NCBI GenBank assembly: GCA_024195585.1
Contig: SWBL01000036.1
Coordinates: forward strand, 1-64,000
DNA: 64,000 nucleotides
Direction: 5' to 3'
From: Aureobasidium sp. EXF-3400
Lineage: Eukaryota > Ascomycota > Dothideomycetes > Dothideales > Saccotheciaceae
Made by a program: the position numbers and the translations under genes. This document shows positions 10,451 through 21,126 of the stretch, in pieces; the stretch's first letter is position 1, and the number at the start of each line of letters is the position of its first letter. Under the pieces are notes generated by a model. That model was not told the origin of the DNA. It ran no database searches and worked only from the letters and a program-made list of their open reading frames with translations.

Positions 10451-10845
10451 CCACAACCTCTGCGTTTGGCAAGGAGATAGAGATCTCCTGGACCTGGGAA
10501 GTTTCATCAACACTGTGGCTTGGTGGTTGGGACGAGGAAGAGTGAGCGCAACAGACCACTACAATTTGGATATCACACTATGTACAAGAAATCTAGATCT
10601 CGTGTTTTGGCATTTGCAGATGACAGCATAACCCAGAAATGACTCACAAAGCAGCATCCTGGGTGCCAAGCCCGCGGCCTTCCTGTTTCTCACAACCACT
10701 TTCCCAAGTCCTCAAAACCTCCAGATATTCGTGTTTCTTCCAGAAGAACACATCATATCCTATACTCCAAAGCCTTACTTGGTCGTTAGATTCTTCTTGT
10801 ATACATTTGGGTCGAAGTTTTCGATTACCTACACAGTCACCTATC

Positions 10846-12039
10846 ATGACTTCAGCAACCCTTATTAGGAGCCTCGAGAAATATGACAGCGAGGCGCGAA
10901 ATATAGTCTTCAGTCCCAATGACTCATTTCTGGCGGTATCACCCTCCAATCGCGGTTGCATCAACATCTACCTCACCGACACCGGTGCGCTCCAAACCAG
11001 CACCATTGAACATGAAAACATGATCTGGGACGTCTCCTTCTCTCCCTCTGGCGAACACATCCTTTCCGCCTGCGACGACGGCATCGCTCGTCTCTTCAAT
11101 ACGACCACTGGAGCCCTGGAGAAAGAATTTCACGACGATAGCGAAGGGTGGAGTGATGAACGAATGTTTGTCGCATGCTTTACTCCCGATGGCAAGGCCA
11201 TTGCTACCGGCACTGATATTGTTCAAATCTGGGATCTTGACACTGGAGAGTTAGTGCATGAGTTGATAGGGCCAAGAGATAGAAATGCCTTGCCGGTTGC
11301 GAGTATAGAAGCCATGGGTAATGTCTTGCTGGATGAGACTACTATCTCAAGTATTGATTGCTCGCCCGATGAGAGATTCTTGGTCTCTGTGGGGTCTGGA
11401 GGGTGGGGGAGTGTAACAAGGGTTTGGGACATGCAGACTTGGGAAATGAGATTTGAGTCACAAGAAACCGGCGTGGTTTTCTCAACTAATGGCAATACAT
11501 TCGCCGTTGCAGAGAACGAAGAAGTGAAGCTATGGGACATAGCAACGATGGGTCTACTACACACGCTTGAAGGGACTTGTCCAATCTTCTCGCCAGACGG
11601 GAACATCATAGCTACTTCCTCGCGCCCACATACCATTCACCTTTGGGACATGGAAACAGGACATCGACTTCACACACTATCGGGTTACGGCACTGCATCT
11701 CCCTCTGTCCTCTTCAAATCCGACTCTACAACCTTGCTCTCAAACTCTGGACGTATAGTCCATGTCTGGGACGTCACAAGCGGGGATCTAGAATTGTTAC
11801 TAGAAGACCATGAGAAGCAAGTCCATACCATGACTCTTTCGCCTGATGGCACAACACTCGCAACAGGAAGTAAAGATTGTAGTGTCAGATTATGGGATAT
11901 AAGGACAGGAGAATGTTTGCAAGTTTTAGAAGGACATGTTGATGAAGTTTGGGTTGTTGCATTTTCGTCTAATGGGAAGAGGTTGGCCACGAGTGCCGAT
12001 GGTGGAAGGGTGTTGCTTTGGGACATAGAACAGTGTTAG
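10846..12039 (+). CDS. WD40-repeat beta-propeller protein
   Basis: This is a single-exon frame of 397 residues. It contains repeated blades ending in WD-type dipeptides (VQIWDLDTGE, VRLWDIRTGE, VLLWDIEQC) preceded by FSPDG- or LSPDG-type turns. I count about seven blades, enough for one complete propeller with no other domain. Such proteins act as protein-interaction scaffolds, and the sequence alone gives no specific complex. The start is set at ATG 10846 because the frame's upstream extension (to 10639) reads like translated leader rather than propeller. It is the first intact gene after the graveyard. It could be related to the WD repeats of NLR/HET proteins or to WD40 stand-alones, but no NACHT domain is present upstream. 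Confidence 0.85.
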   Translation: MTSATLIRSLEKYDSEARNIVFSPNDSFLAVSPSNRGCINIYLTDTGALQTSTIEHENMIWDVSFSPSGEHILSACDDGIARLFNTTTGALEKEFHDDSEGWSDERMFVACFTPDGKAIATGTDIVQIWDLDTGELVHELIGPRDRNALPVASIEAMGNVLLDETTISSIDCSPDERFLVSVGSGGWGSVTRVWDMQTWEMRFESQETGVVFSTNGNTFAVAENEEVKLWDIATMGLLHTLEGTCPIFSPDGNIIATSSRPHTIHLWDMETGHRLHTLSGYGTASPSVLFKSDSTTLLSNSGRIVHVWDVTSGDLELLLEDHEKQVHTMTLSPDGTTLATGSKDCSVRLWDIRTGECLQVLEGHVDEVWVVAFSSNGKRLATSADGGRVLLWDIEQC

Positions 12040-12487
12040 CATGAACTCGACCTTGGATATGATGACAGAGAAGGTGTACTTACATTCATCCATGGAAGTA
12101 ACTGGACTTTTACCCTCCTGGTGCAGAAGAGTGACTCAACCATAAATACCCAAAACAAGGTTGTGATCACATGCTTTGCAAGTACGACATTCGAGGATAG
12201 GACAGAATCATCTTGTCAGTCTCTGGTTCCCATATCTTCTAGGTTTACATGATACATAAATGTTTCGAACTCATGATGACGATCGTGAGTTTTGCATTCT
12301 TTTGTACTCTACATAATAGGCATGCTTTTATCTCCTGTTATGTGTTTGGTTTCGCTGCTCTAGTGTCCCAAATCCTAAAGTCCAAGCTCCGGAACAAGAA
12401 CTCTTTAGCTCAACCTCGTATGTTGTACGAATGACTTCTCGAATCTGTAATCCAATCTACTTCGGCTCAGGTTACTTGATCTTGGAC
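12040..12487. other. Intergenic between convergent genes
   Basis: This is the 3' flank shared by the plus-strand WD40 gene and the minus-strand gene at 12488. Only frames shorter than about 65 codons are present, and I see nothing else. Confidence 0.5.
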
Positions 12488-13160
12488 CTAGCGGAAGCGC
12501 CGTGGCAAGAACATGACCTGACGACCCTCCCTATACTCGACCTCCCTCCATCTGTTAACTTCTTCCTGGTCCAGGGGCCCGTGGTGAGGCATATATTTGT
12601 GGTAAGCGTCATCGGCCACAGCGTTAAGAGCAGCAAGATCCTTCTCGTAAGTCTTGCTCTCGATCACCTCGTCAATCAGGAAGCGGAACTTCTCAGGGAC
12701 CAGGTCGCGATCGATGGCATGAAAAAGGTTGAAGGTCATGCGCTTGAAGTTGGCCTTCCATGTCGCGAGAAGTAGGTCGTCCCCACAGAGAGTTCTGAGT
12801 TCAGGGTTGGTAAACATCTTTTTGAGTTCGGCGTAGCACTTGGTGTCGAGGTCTTCCTTCGAGTCTTCTTCGACACGGTCGTGGTTGTCAAAGTCACTGT
12901 TAGGATTCAGACTCGCAAGTTGGGTCAAGGCATCATCAGACCAGAATTCGGACTCGTCACTGCTCCTTGTGATCGAAGTTGACTTTTTGGATCTGAGGCT
13001 TGGTACGTTTACGCTTGCGAGGACGTTGGACTCGATCGATGTCGGACTCGGAGTCGTCCATATGAGAATTTGGAGTGGACTGCTGATGGGCGACGGTGCG
13101 AGTAGACGTAGAAGTAGATCTTGCGCGAGAAGAGTTTGAAGTCGGAGTCTCGGAAGGCAT
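12488..13160 (-). CDS. Hypothetical lysine-rich protein with conserved C-terminal helical part
   Basis: I do not recognise this family. The N-terminal part is Ser/Thr-rich, followed by an acidic patch and a basic cluster (RPRKRKRTKP) that could be a nuclear localisation signal. The C-terminal 140 residues (LKKMFTNPELRTLCGDDLL onwards) look like a folded helical domain. The two parts are in different frames. A 49-nt intron at 12912-12960 (GTGACG...GCGAG) joins them in frame and would give 207 residues. The intron also reads as plausible protein in the downstream frame, so a one-base frameshift near 12957 is the alternative. The start is either ATG 13160 or, through an A-rich run, ATG 13190. 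Confidence 0.5.
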
Positions 13161-13190
13161 GCTGTGTTTCTGTTTTTTTTTTTTTTTCAT

Positions 13191-14840
13191 TTTTGGCTGC
13201 CGAGTCTCTTCTTTGTCGAGACGTGGTGTAGAGATTGGAGGAACCTCAGAGAGTTCTGGAGCCTTCTTGTACTTGAGAGATTTTTGGAAAATCGAAAAGT
13301 GAAAGCCCGGCTCAAGCGATGGGTGAAAGTGATGCAGCTATCCGCGCCTGCGAAAGAGGTTGGCAAGAGAGCAAGTTATCGATTATTCGCTTCGCGGGTT
13401 GTGTTCTGCGGACAACCTTTGCTTCCAGAGAAAGATGTGTTGTGAAAAGTCGAAAAGTCAGAGTTCGAACTGAGACGATATGTGAAAGTGATACAGCCGT
13501 TCGCGGCCTGCGTGAGTAACAGAGATCAGAGATGTGTCAATTCTTCACATGTTGTTCTTTGCCTTGCAAATGATCCTCGTCGCGACTCTTCCTTCCATTG
13601 ATATACCATTACAGCCAGCATGATGAGAAACGTCACGAAAAAGTGAAGGCCAAATCGAGGAGCGATGGCAGTCCTCTCCTTCTCACTCTAATGGCTTGCA
13701 CTCACCAGAGTTTTCTTGTGCTTCACTCTACAACGCGGAGACCGAAAGGGTACTAACCAAGTCCGTGGTCTCGGTTATCAGCCAAGTGAAGGTGACGGTA
13801 TTTGGCCCCGAGGATTCGATGGCATTAGTTTGTTGGTAGAGATAATCCTGCTCTCTTCTCTTAGGATGTAACACACAAGCAAAGAGTCTGGAAGCATAGC
13901 GTAACACCCAATATTACTCGAGTAACAACACCTCCCTATATCCCCTTGCGTTAACAGATATAACCCTACAAAGGTATGCAAGCAAGACTTACATCATGAT
14001 GGTTTCTTCCCTCACGCTTAGTCTTAGTATTTGGGAATGCATTGCTATTAGAAGTATAAGCAGCAGCAGCAGCAGGATTTCTATGCCATTATATCAGTGG
14101 GTGAAAGAGGATAAGAGAGAGAAGATGGCAGATTCTACAAACAAAAGGAAAAGAAAAAGAAAGAGAGGGAAATGGAAAAAGGCGGAAGGGGGGGGAGAAA
14201 GAGAAAGAGAAAGAGGAAAAACTCATCACTCGTCGTCTGCTCCATCGCTTTCGGCCGATCATCCATATTCCCAGACTTTCGTTCAGATCCATCCATTTTA
14301 TCATGTGAGTTCAACAAAGAACAACAAAAAAAACAATGATAGTTCGAAGGAATGGGCCCCAATACGGAAGAAGCAAAAGATCTAAGAAAGAGTCGAAATC
14401 TTTCAAGAAAAGCAGAACGATGTGAAGTTATGGAAGGAACTACAGGGGACGTTGATTGCATATCTTCGTGTTCGGAGATCCTTTGCCAAGAACTGAACTA
14501 AACTACTAAGTCATCCTAAGATCCGGTTTTAGGCGCTTTTGCGGAGATAAAAGAAATACAGCTGCCTAAACACATAACGGTAGGAGATGGTTCTCAATGA
14601 GCTCACCGTCGCTCTGAAGATTCGTGTCTGGGTCTAGAGCTGAACGACTATCGTGGTAAACAGATGTTCGGCACATGTTGAGCTAGAGGATATTAGAATA
14701 TCATGCGCACTCATTTGTAAGAAGCGTTGTTTTGACATTAAACAGCTATATCGTTATCTGGGCGGCATTTGTGATGCATATCATTCCTCGTTCTTGTTAC
14801 ATTCGATCCACCTATCCGCATGCTACTTGCAGCAGGATAT
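13191..14840. other. Intergenic region with short direct repeats and a purine tract
   Basis: This 1.65-kb stretch lies between the 5' side of the minus-strand gene at 12488-13160 and the 3' end of the PhoD gene. It has a diverged 70-bp direct repeat (13287-13357 and 13444-13515) and an almost pure purine tract at 14143-14220 on the plus strand. It also has a short CAG run near 14060. The frames here (for example 13996-14385) are low-complexity translations of the purine tract, and I see no gene. Confidence 0.5.
13287..13515. repeat. Diverged 70-bp direct repeat, offset about 157 bp
   Basis: The copies at 13287-13357 and 13444-13515 share TCGAAAAGT near their starts, GTGAAAGTGAT in the middle and GCCTGCG near their ends, in the same order and spacing. 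They lie roughly 130-360 bp upstream of the start of the minus-strand gene at 12488-13160, so they could be promoter elements or simply an old tandem duplication. Confidence 0.6.
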
Positions 14841-16821
14841 CTAGATATCCTCGACATTAGCCTGGCTGACGAACCAAACACCAGTTTCAGTGTTGTTGGT
14901 AGCGTTAGTCTGCTTAACCTGACCGATCTTGAGAGCGCCAGACTCGACAATACCACCAGCAACAGGTCTCTGCAGCTTGTTGGCACCGCTCTTGACGGTA
15001 AAGTTGGCGAGGGAGATCTCATCAGGGTTGCGGTTGACGATGGTGGGCATGCCAAAGTAGTTGGCAGTGACCTCGTCGTAGTTGATGTGCAGTTCAAAGT
15101 ACCCTCTGTAGTAGATATCGTTCCATTGCAACTCGTCGTTGGCGTGGACGAGCCAGTTGGAGGCATTGTTGGCGGCTTGGAGGGTGATGTTTTGGCCGTA
15201 AGGGCAAGGGGAGGAGACGGCGGAACCGGCGAATTCGACACCGATGCTGTTGTTGCCGGAAGTTGAGTTGTAGCCTTCGTGGTCGAGCCAGACGAGGTCG
15301 GAGACCCAAGAGGCGTGGGAGTCACCGGACATGACAATGTTGTTGCCAATGCCGTTGTTGTAAAGGTGAGCAAGAGTGCGGTTGCGGTTGGCTTGGTAGC
15401 CGTCCCAGGCATCGTAGTCAAGAGGATTGGTGTTACCATAAGCAGCAGACTCGTTGACGCGGGAGAAGACGGTCTGAGAACCGATCAAACGCCAAGCGGC
15501 ACCACGGTTAGCGGACTGAGACAGCTGGTTGTAGAACCAGTTCTCCTGTCTGCTACCCATCATAGTTCTTCCAGCATCGTTGCTGAGCTCGTGAACGTAA
15601 TCGGTGTTCCAGTAAAGATCGGTGATGGAACGATCGTATTGACGGGTGTCAAGCATGATCAAGTCGAACAGACTACCAATGCTGAAGCTTCTCCAGATAC
15701 GCAGGTTGTCGTCCATCTCAACCTGACGAATGGGCATCCACTCAAAGTAGGCTCTGACAGCGTTCATCTTTCTCTGATCAACAGAGACACCACCATCACT
15801 GATGAACGATGCTTCGGTGTTGTTGAGCTCAGAAGCACCATCGCGGTATGTGTTGTCCGAGACCTCGTGGTCGTCCCAGACGGGGATCCAGGGGTAGTTC
15901 TGGTGGGAAGCGAGAAGATCGAGATCGGTGCGGTAGGTAGCGAGACGCTCGCGGTAGTCGTAGAGGGTGGTGATGACGCGCTCGGGCTTAGGAACGCGGC
16001 CGATGCTGTAGCCGTAGCCATAATCACCATCGCCAGCGTACTCGTAGATGTAGTCACCAAGGTGGATGACGTAGTCGACCGAGTCCTTTCGCACAGGGTT
16101 TCCGAAGGCATTGAAGAAGCCGAATGCTGCTGAGGTGTTAGTCGCGTGCCGAGGAAAGAAAAAGTCAAGGTGGCATACGGAAGTTGCTGCACGAGTAGAC
16201 AGCAAGTCCAACCTCGGCAGTGTAGTCGTTGGTGTCAGGAGCAGTCTTTGTGCGGCCAAGAGGACTAGTCTTGTTGGAGCCGCAGATGTTGAATTGGTAG
16301 TAGTAGCGGGTGAAGGCAGTCAGGTTCTTGGCCTCGACCTGAGATAGCAATGATTAGCCAATGCATTTCATATGCAGATTTGTGATTCTCACCTTGACAG
16401 TGTAGTCAATGTCGGACGAAGTGTAGGCGGTACCACTGCTCTCAACATGGGTAAAGTTGGGAGATTGGGAAACCTTGAACTGCACACAAACAGGAGCAGT
16501 ACTAGCATTCAAGGTTGCGCCATGACCGTACAGAGGAGCAATGCCAGAGACGGTCGAGTTGTCGTCGACACTGTTAAACATTGGAGCAACACGAGTCCAC
16601 AGGATGACAGAGTCTGAGTAAGGGTCACCAGAAGCAATGCCATGGGTAAAGTTCAGCTGCGAGGCAGAGTACTGAGTACCGGGCACATTACGCTTGTTGA
16701 CCTTGTGAAGAGATATACCGAGACCAGGGTGGTGGTCAGAAGGACTGCGGTAGTTCAAGTTCTGAGTCCAGCTCGCAAGAGCGACGGACGTCAAGGAAAG
16801 CAGAGAGAGAACTGAACGCAT
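14841..16821 (-). CDS. Secreted PhoD-type metallophosphatase
   Basis: Three exons (16393-16821, 16179-16338, 14841-16126) join in frame across introns of 54 and 52 nt, giving 624 residues. The N-terminus (MRSVLSLLSLTSVALA) is a signal peptide, and many N-x-S/T sites fit secretion. The PhoD N-terminal beta domain (about 50-190) is followed by the metallophosphatase core with HLGDYIYEY (about 217), PVWDDHEVSDN (about 275), MLDTRQYDRS and GDSHASW (about 460). These supply the metal-binding Asp, Asn and His residues of the family. PhoD enzymes hydrolyse phosphodiesters and phosphomonoesters with Ca/Fe, and this one probably acts in the cell wall or outside the cell. I see no phosphate-response site that I would defend. 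Confidence 0.92.
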
Positions 16822-17867
16822 CTTGACTGCTGGTGAAGGTCAATTGGGTAGCTCCTACCTTTCTCGAGAATCTACAACGGGGTCTTGGTCGACTTTGTAC
16901 CTTTTGGAGCTCGGATGAAGCTCTTGCATTGATCAAGGATTATTCAGTGACCTTCCACTGCATGCTAGGCCCCACAGCTTGTCAGATATGCCACTGACGA
17001 TGCGGATCAGGTAGCAAGGCCAATGAGGAGTGGTTCATTTGACATGCTGAGGGCTATGGCGAGCCGGCCTGCCTCTTTTGACCAGGCTTGCGGGAAGAAT
17101 AGAGAGCTGCGCTGGACGGACAAGGTGGAGGCGGACCATTGCCAAGCAAAGCACGCGGTTCTTGCACAGCAACGTGCCTTTCTCACTGCCATTATTGGTC
17201 GGAACCGCCTTCTTGGCATTGCAAGCTTTCCGCATCGAAGCTTGGGCAGGCTCAAGAAAACAAAAAACAAAAAAACATGGCGGGGTTAACCATCAACAAG
17301 ACGAACTCCGGAAGGGTACGAGAATCATCTACCATATACGACCGGCAAGTTCATTGCCGTGTGGCTATGCCAGAAATCGAGCTTCCTCTGGCATTCAGGA
17401 TTTGAGCCCAAGTGGATTTGCTGAGCTGGGACAAAGTTTGCTTTCGTGAGCTTGCCTTGGGAAGTGGCATTGACCATTAATTTGAACGGCATGGCAACTC
17501 TAGTCCAGCTAATATCTCTAGGGCTTGCTGGGTCGTATGATATACTGCTTGGGTGTCTCTTTCAAATTTTCCAATTCTGCTCTCTACACGATAAGAGCCA
17601 ACCTTCGCTGAATATCCAAGAAACCGCATTGGAAAAGGTGACAGGGTGATGAAAACAACCTGGTCGTTTTGGTATCAGTTTCACCACATACATGTCGTTG
17701 ACTGCAGAAGAGACTCGATCGAAGTCAGAGAGAAAGACGTGGAGATAGGGATGTAGCCGTAAGTCTGGAAATCTCGTGTTCTGTTCATACAGGGTGGGTA
17801 TCATAAAGCTGCAGCACCAATCCATTTTTGATCATAAATTCGTAATATGTTGTGGAAAAGCAATCTT
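16822..17867. other. Intergenic region
   Basis: This contains the promoter of the PhoD gene and the 3' flank of the MIS12 gene, both on the minus strand. Several overlapping frames of 60-120 codons occur at 17007-17450 on both strands. None has protein-like composition, splice structure or a motif, so I assign no gene. Confidence 0.5.
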
Positions 17868-18987
17868 TCACTCTTCCATCTTGTCCGACGCCTGATTCTG
17901 TGCAGTCATGGCAGCAACGATGTCTTCCAGTGCTCGTGTCTCTTCTCCACCCATGCGTCTTCCCAACGACTCGGTGTCTGGTGTTGCAGCAGCATCCACA
18001 CCTGCTCTGTCCAGAGCGCGACGAGTCTGGCTCTCGATGTATGCGTGTCTTGCTTCTGTGGACTGATCGACAGTAGCTGCCATGTTCTTCGCAGGCAATG
18101 TTGCAAGATGTGAGCGCAGAGTACTGACAATCTCTCGTAGCGCAGGAATCTGCGAATAGACGAAGCTGGTATTCTGGGCGAGCGAGTTGGCGTGTCTTTC
18201 GGAACCGACCCCAAGAGCTTTTGCTGATGAATTGTTTGTGAGGAAGGAGAAGGATGCATTCTGAGCTTGTTGCGGTGTGTCTTGGTCGGGCTTGAAGGAG
18301 GATTGGGCGACTGGCGGAGCGCATGTGAGAGGTCGTAGTTGAGTAAGCAAGGCTTCATTCTGAGCAGCTTCTGCTTTCAAGGCCGACTGTAGCTTCTCCG
18401 TCTCTTGTACTTTGCGGCGCAGGCGGTTGACTGATTCGGGAGTGGGCGCACCGCCGTCTGTTGTGGGCGGTTGAAGGTTCTGGATTCTGTCAGCGGTGCT
18501 CAAACAGGTCAGGGCAGCAAGGCGCACCTTGTAGTGATCCAGGACTATCCAGTTCTCTAGTCCTTCGTCCTCTTTCGCGTTCGAGACAGTCAGAAGATTG
18601 CGCAAGGTGTAGATTTCGAGCTTGTCAAAGTTCTTGTCGATGGTCGAGTTGAGCAGACTCTCGAGCTTGACGATTCCAGCCTCAATCTCGGTGCGCGCAG
18701 CTTGTTCGGACGCGTCTTCGTCATTGTTGGTGTCTTGTCCGTCTGGTTGGGCGGGCGCACTGGCGGAGAAGCCTAGTTGTTCTTTCGGCACATTGAGCAG
18801 GGCAGTCTCGATCTCGCCGACGGCCTGGTAGACGAGCTCGTTGACCGTGTTGATGATGTCGTCCAGCAGCGTCTGTTTGTTGTCAGCTTTAGATCCAGAC
18901 CACCCTCGAGAAGCGCGTACGTACGAGTGGAGTGTATCGGAAGTGTTCAGTCAGCAGCGCATTCTTGATCTGGTCATTCGTCGCCAT
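17868..18987 (-). CDS. MTW1: Kinetochore MIND-complex subunit Mis12/Mtw1
   Basis: Two exons (18925-18987 and 17868-18872) flank a 52-nt intron beginning GTACGT and give 355 residues. The start reads LLTEHFRYTPL followed directly by TLLDDIINTVNELVYQAVG, the signature N-terminus of the Mis12 family. A long helical region follows, containing LENWIVLDHYK and a coiled-coil stretch around RLRRKVQETEKLQSALKAEA. Mis12/Mtw1 works with Nnf1, Dsn1 and Nsl1 to link the inner centromere (CENP-C) to Ndc80 at the kinetochore. The start at ATG 18987 fits the very short N-terminus usual in the family. The glutamine-rich stretch just upstream in the same frame probably belongs to the leader. Confidence 0.93.
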
Positions 18988-19202
18988 GTCGTCCTGCTGG
19001 TTGTTGTCTTGTTGTGGCAGGAGCGTCGCCGGCGCATCCATCAAAGTGTAAACAATCGCTGCTTCCACCGGAAAACGCCGAGGTTCAATCAATTCCCAAT
19101 CGGGCCTAGTACGCGTACCCCGGCACCAACCTCTATCTACCATGTCTTTATATAACAACATCTGCTCACGTACTTCATCTTCATCATGCATTGAACGTCG
19201 AC

Positions 19203-19745
19203 ATGGAACTATTTCCTGTGGTCTGCGCTGCTCCCTTGAGCGAGGAAGTCTGTAATGTCTATGTTGCTGCTGCCTTGCCATCGACTGATTTCTGGTGCAG
19301 GTCATGAATAGATTTATCGACGACAACGACTTTGACATGGACTACTGGAACTTTGTCTTCGTAGATAGTCTCGACGAGTGCTACTCAGAGCCATCGTTGG
19401 CACCAGTCAAGGGTCCCAGTAACCCCAGTTCACCATTTATCGGCAAGACGTCTGAGGAATGAATGTAGTCAGATGCTCGTCAAACTCGGCCATGACACTG
19501 GCTCGGAGATTATTCCTCTACATTTTATAATCTTGGATGACAGGTCGATGCAAGATGACACTGTCTTGCTAGTAATTGCTCCATACAAGGAATATCCTCT
19601 GACATCCGTCCGCGCTACATTCGAAGCTTCGGCTTCGGCCTTGGGATTATATCTGACGGGTCATAGTGATCCTGAAGAGCATGCCTGGTATGCTGAGGCT
19701 ACCAATAATGTCTACTGCGGGCCAGAGATTTCGACAAGAATTTAG
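19203..19745 (+). pseudogene. Broken tandem copy of the small acidic gene at 19916
   Basis: It has the same layout as its neighbour: exon 1 at 19203-19256 (FPVVCAAPLSEEVC), an intron at 19257-19300 (GTCTAT...TGCAG), and exon 2 from 19301 beginning VMNRF. The frame is broken by a 4-base tandem duplication, AATGAATG at 458-465 of 19 kb, which places a TGA immediately after TSEE. Without the extra four bases the frame would continue to the TAG at 19743-19745. The downstream half shares SEIIP, TVLLV, VRATFE and LYLTGH with the intact copy, with a little over half of the residues identical by eye. Splice sites and the rest of the frame are intact, so the break looks recent. The function is unknown. 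Confidence 0.75.
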
Positions 19746-19915
19746 CACAACAGAACCACTTCTTCACCTTATGCAGAGGTAGCTCGGGCTGACTTCGGAC
19801 ATTGCACGTTACGAGTGACGTCGCTTTGGCCATGGGTCCATCACATGAATCTGCTCTGTAGGAATTTCACTCTCTCTTCAATTTCTTCCTATTGGTGTCC
19901 AACGACTAAGAATCC

Positions 19916-20453
19916 ATGATGGGAGGCGGGGGACTTTCTTTCCCTATCGTTTGTGCAGCTCAACTGAGCGAAGAAGTTTGTAGCATCCTTGTCCAAAGCT
20001 GCTGCCTAGCCCTGATTCTAACCGGCATAGATAATGAACCGATTCCTCGAGGAAAGCGGTATTGCCGACGACGAAAACCTTCCTTTTGCGTTTATAGACA
20101 GTATCGACGACTATTACGATGGGCCATCAGAAGCACCGGTTGATGCCCCAAGCAGTCCAGACTCGCCCTTCATCAATAAGACACCGGAGGAGTGCAGCCA
20201 ATTACTCCTGAAGCTTTGCGAAGATACCGAATCCGAGATAATACCTCACTATTTCATTATCATGGACGAGAGATCGACACAGGACGGTACAGTGTTGCTC
20301 GTTACTGCAGACACAGACCAACCTGTGTATACCGTTCGCGCGACCTTTGAAGTGTCGGCCGAGGAAGTAACGTTGTATCTGACAGGACATGCCAGCGCCG
20401 AAGAAGACGCAGAACGAGCTTTGCAAGAACATGACAATGTCTTTCGCGGGTGA
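19916..20453 (+). CDS. Small acidic protein of unknown function (intact tandem copy)
   Basis: Two exons (19916-19990 and 20031-20453) flank a 40-nt intron (GTCCAA, branch CTAAC, end CATAG) and give 165 residues. The intron position matches that of the upstream copy. The protein is strongly acidic (about one residue in five is D or E). A low-complexity first half is followed by a compact region with SEIIPHYFIIMDERS, TVLLVTAD and TVRATFE, which suggests a small beta-rich fold. There is no signal peptide beyond a weak hydrophobic start, and no membrane segment. I do not recognise the family. Retention of two tandem copies and loss of one suggests a lineage-specific gene. Confidence 0.7.
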
Positions 20454-21126
20454 GCTTATGATGAATGGTAGGTCGTCATCACATGTGCTCGGAGCTATTG
20501 CATTATAGCTGCCCAAGATGCACAGTAATCTTCTGGAGGTGCCATTCGCGGAGAGACTGTCGTCTGAGACATTCTATGGCTATCGCCCTCGTCTCGAAGC
20601 CGACTGTGCATTTCTACAGCTGGCAATATGGTAGTTTGGCCGCATGCAGAGATCTCATTTGGAAAGCTTGCAGGTAGCTGAATTCTTGATGCCATTCCAT
20701 GTGTAAATGCCTGCGAACCGTGCAGTCATCGAAATACACAATGTTATGTAGGTCTAAGGTAGCATCTACTGAGAGGTGAGATTGTGTTAGCTCTCTTCGG
20801 ACACAACTTCGTTTGGCAATTCATTGTGTATTTTGACAAGTCCCTGTTTTGCATGCTTAAGCACTGAGAGATGCACCATTTTGTGTTGCTGTCTAGTTCA
20901 GGCTAGTAAGCTGTCACTCAGCACCTTCCTCAATAGCTTCCGCGACTTCTTCGTTTCACTCGGTGGTCATTCAGCAATCACTTCGTTCGGCTTCGTCTTT
21001 CCGATTCTCGCTCGCGCACTGCAATCCAGTCGGCGCATCAAAACATCGTCCAACTTTCCAAACTCTCCTTCCCTCTTCCATCAACAACAATTCTTCATAG
21101 CATCAACAATTCGTCTAACATCCATC
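20454..21126. other. Intergenic region, promoter side of the F-box gene
   Basis: There are no convincing frames. The last 100 bases before ATG 21127 are CA- and CT-rich, typical of a fungal 5' leader. The long frame beginning at 20824 is only the leader in frame with the F-box gene. Confidence 0.5.

Noticed and set aside
13996..14461. Frames of 129 and 108 codons on opposite strands
   Set aside because: Both are translations of a purine tract (Lys/Arg/Glu on one strand, Phe/Ser on the other).
14738..15439. 233-codon Thr/Ser/Pro-rich minus-strand frame
   Set aside because: Same strand as the PhoD gene but in another frame, so it is a shadow of the real exon.
15279..16133. 284-codon plus-strand frame opposite the PhoD gene
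   Set aside because: It is the exact antisense of the phosphatase exon. Its Val/Asp-rich composition is what the reverse of GC-rich coding sequence gives. No motif, splice pattern or start context.
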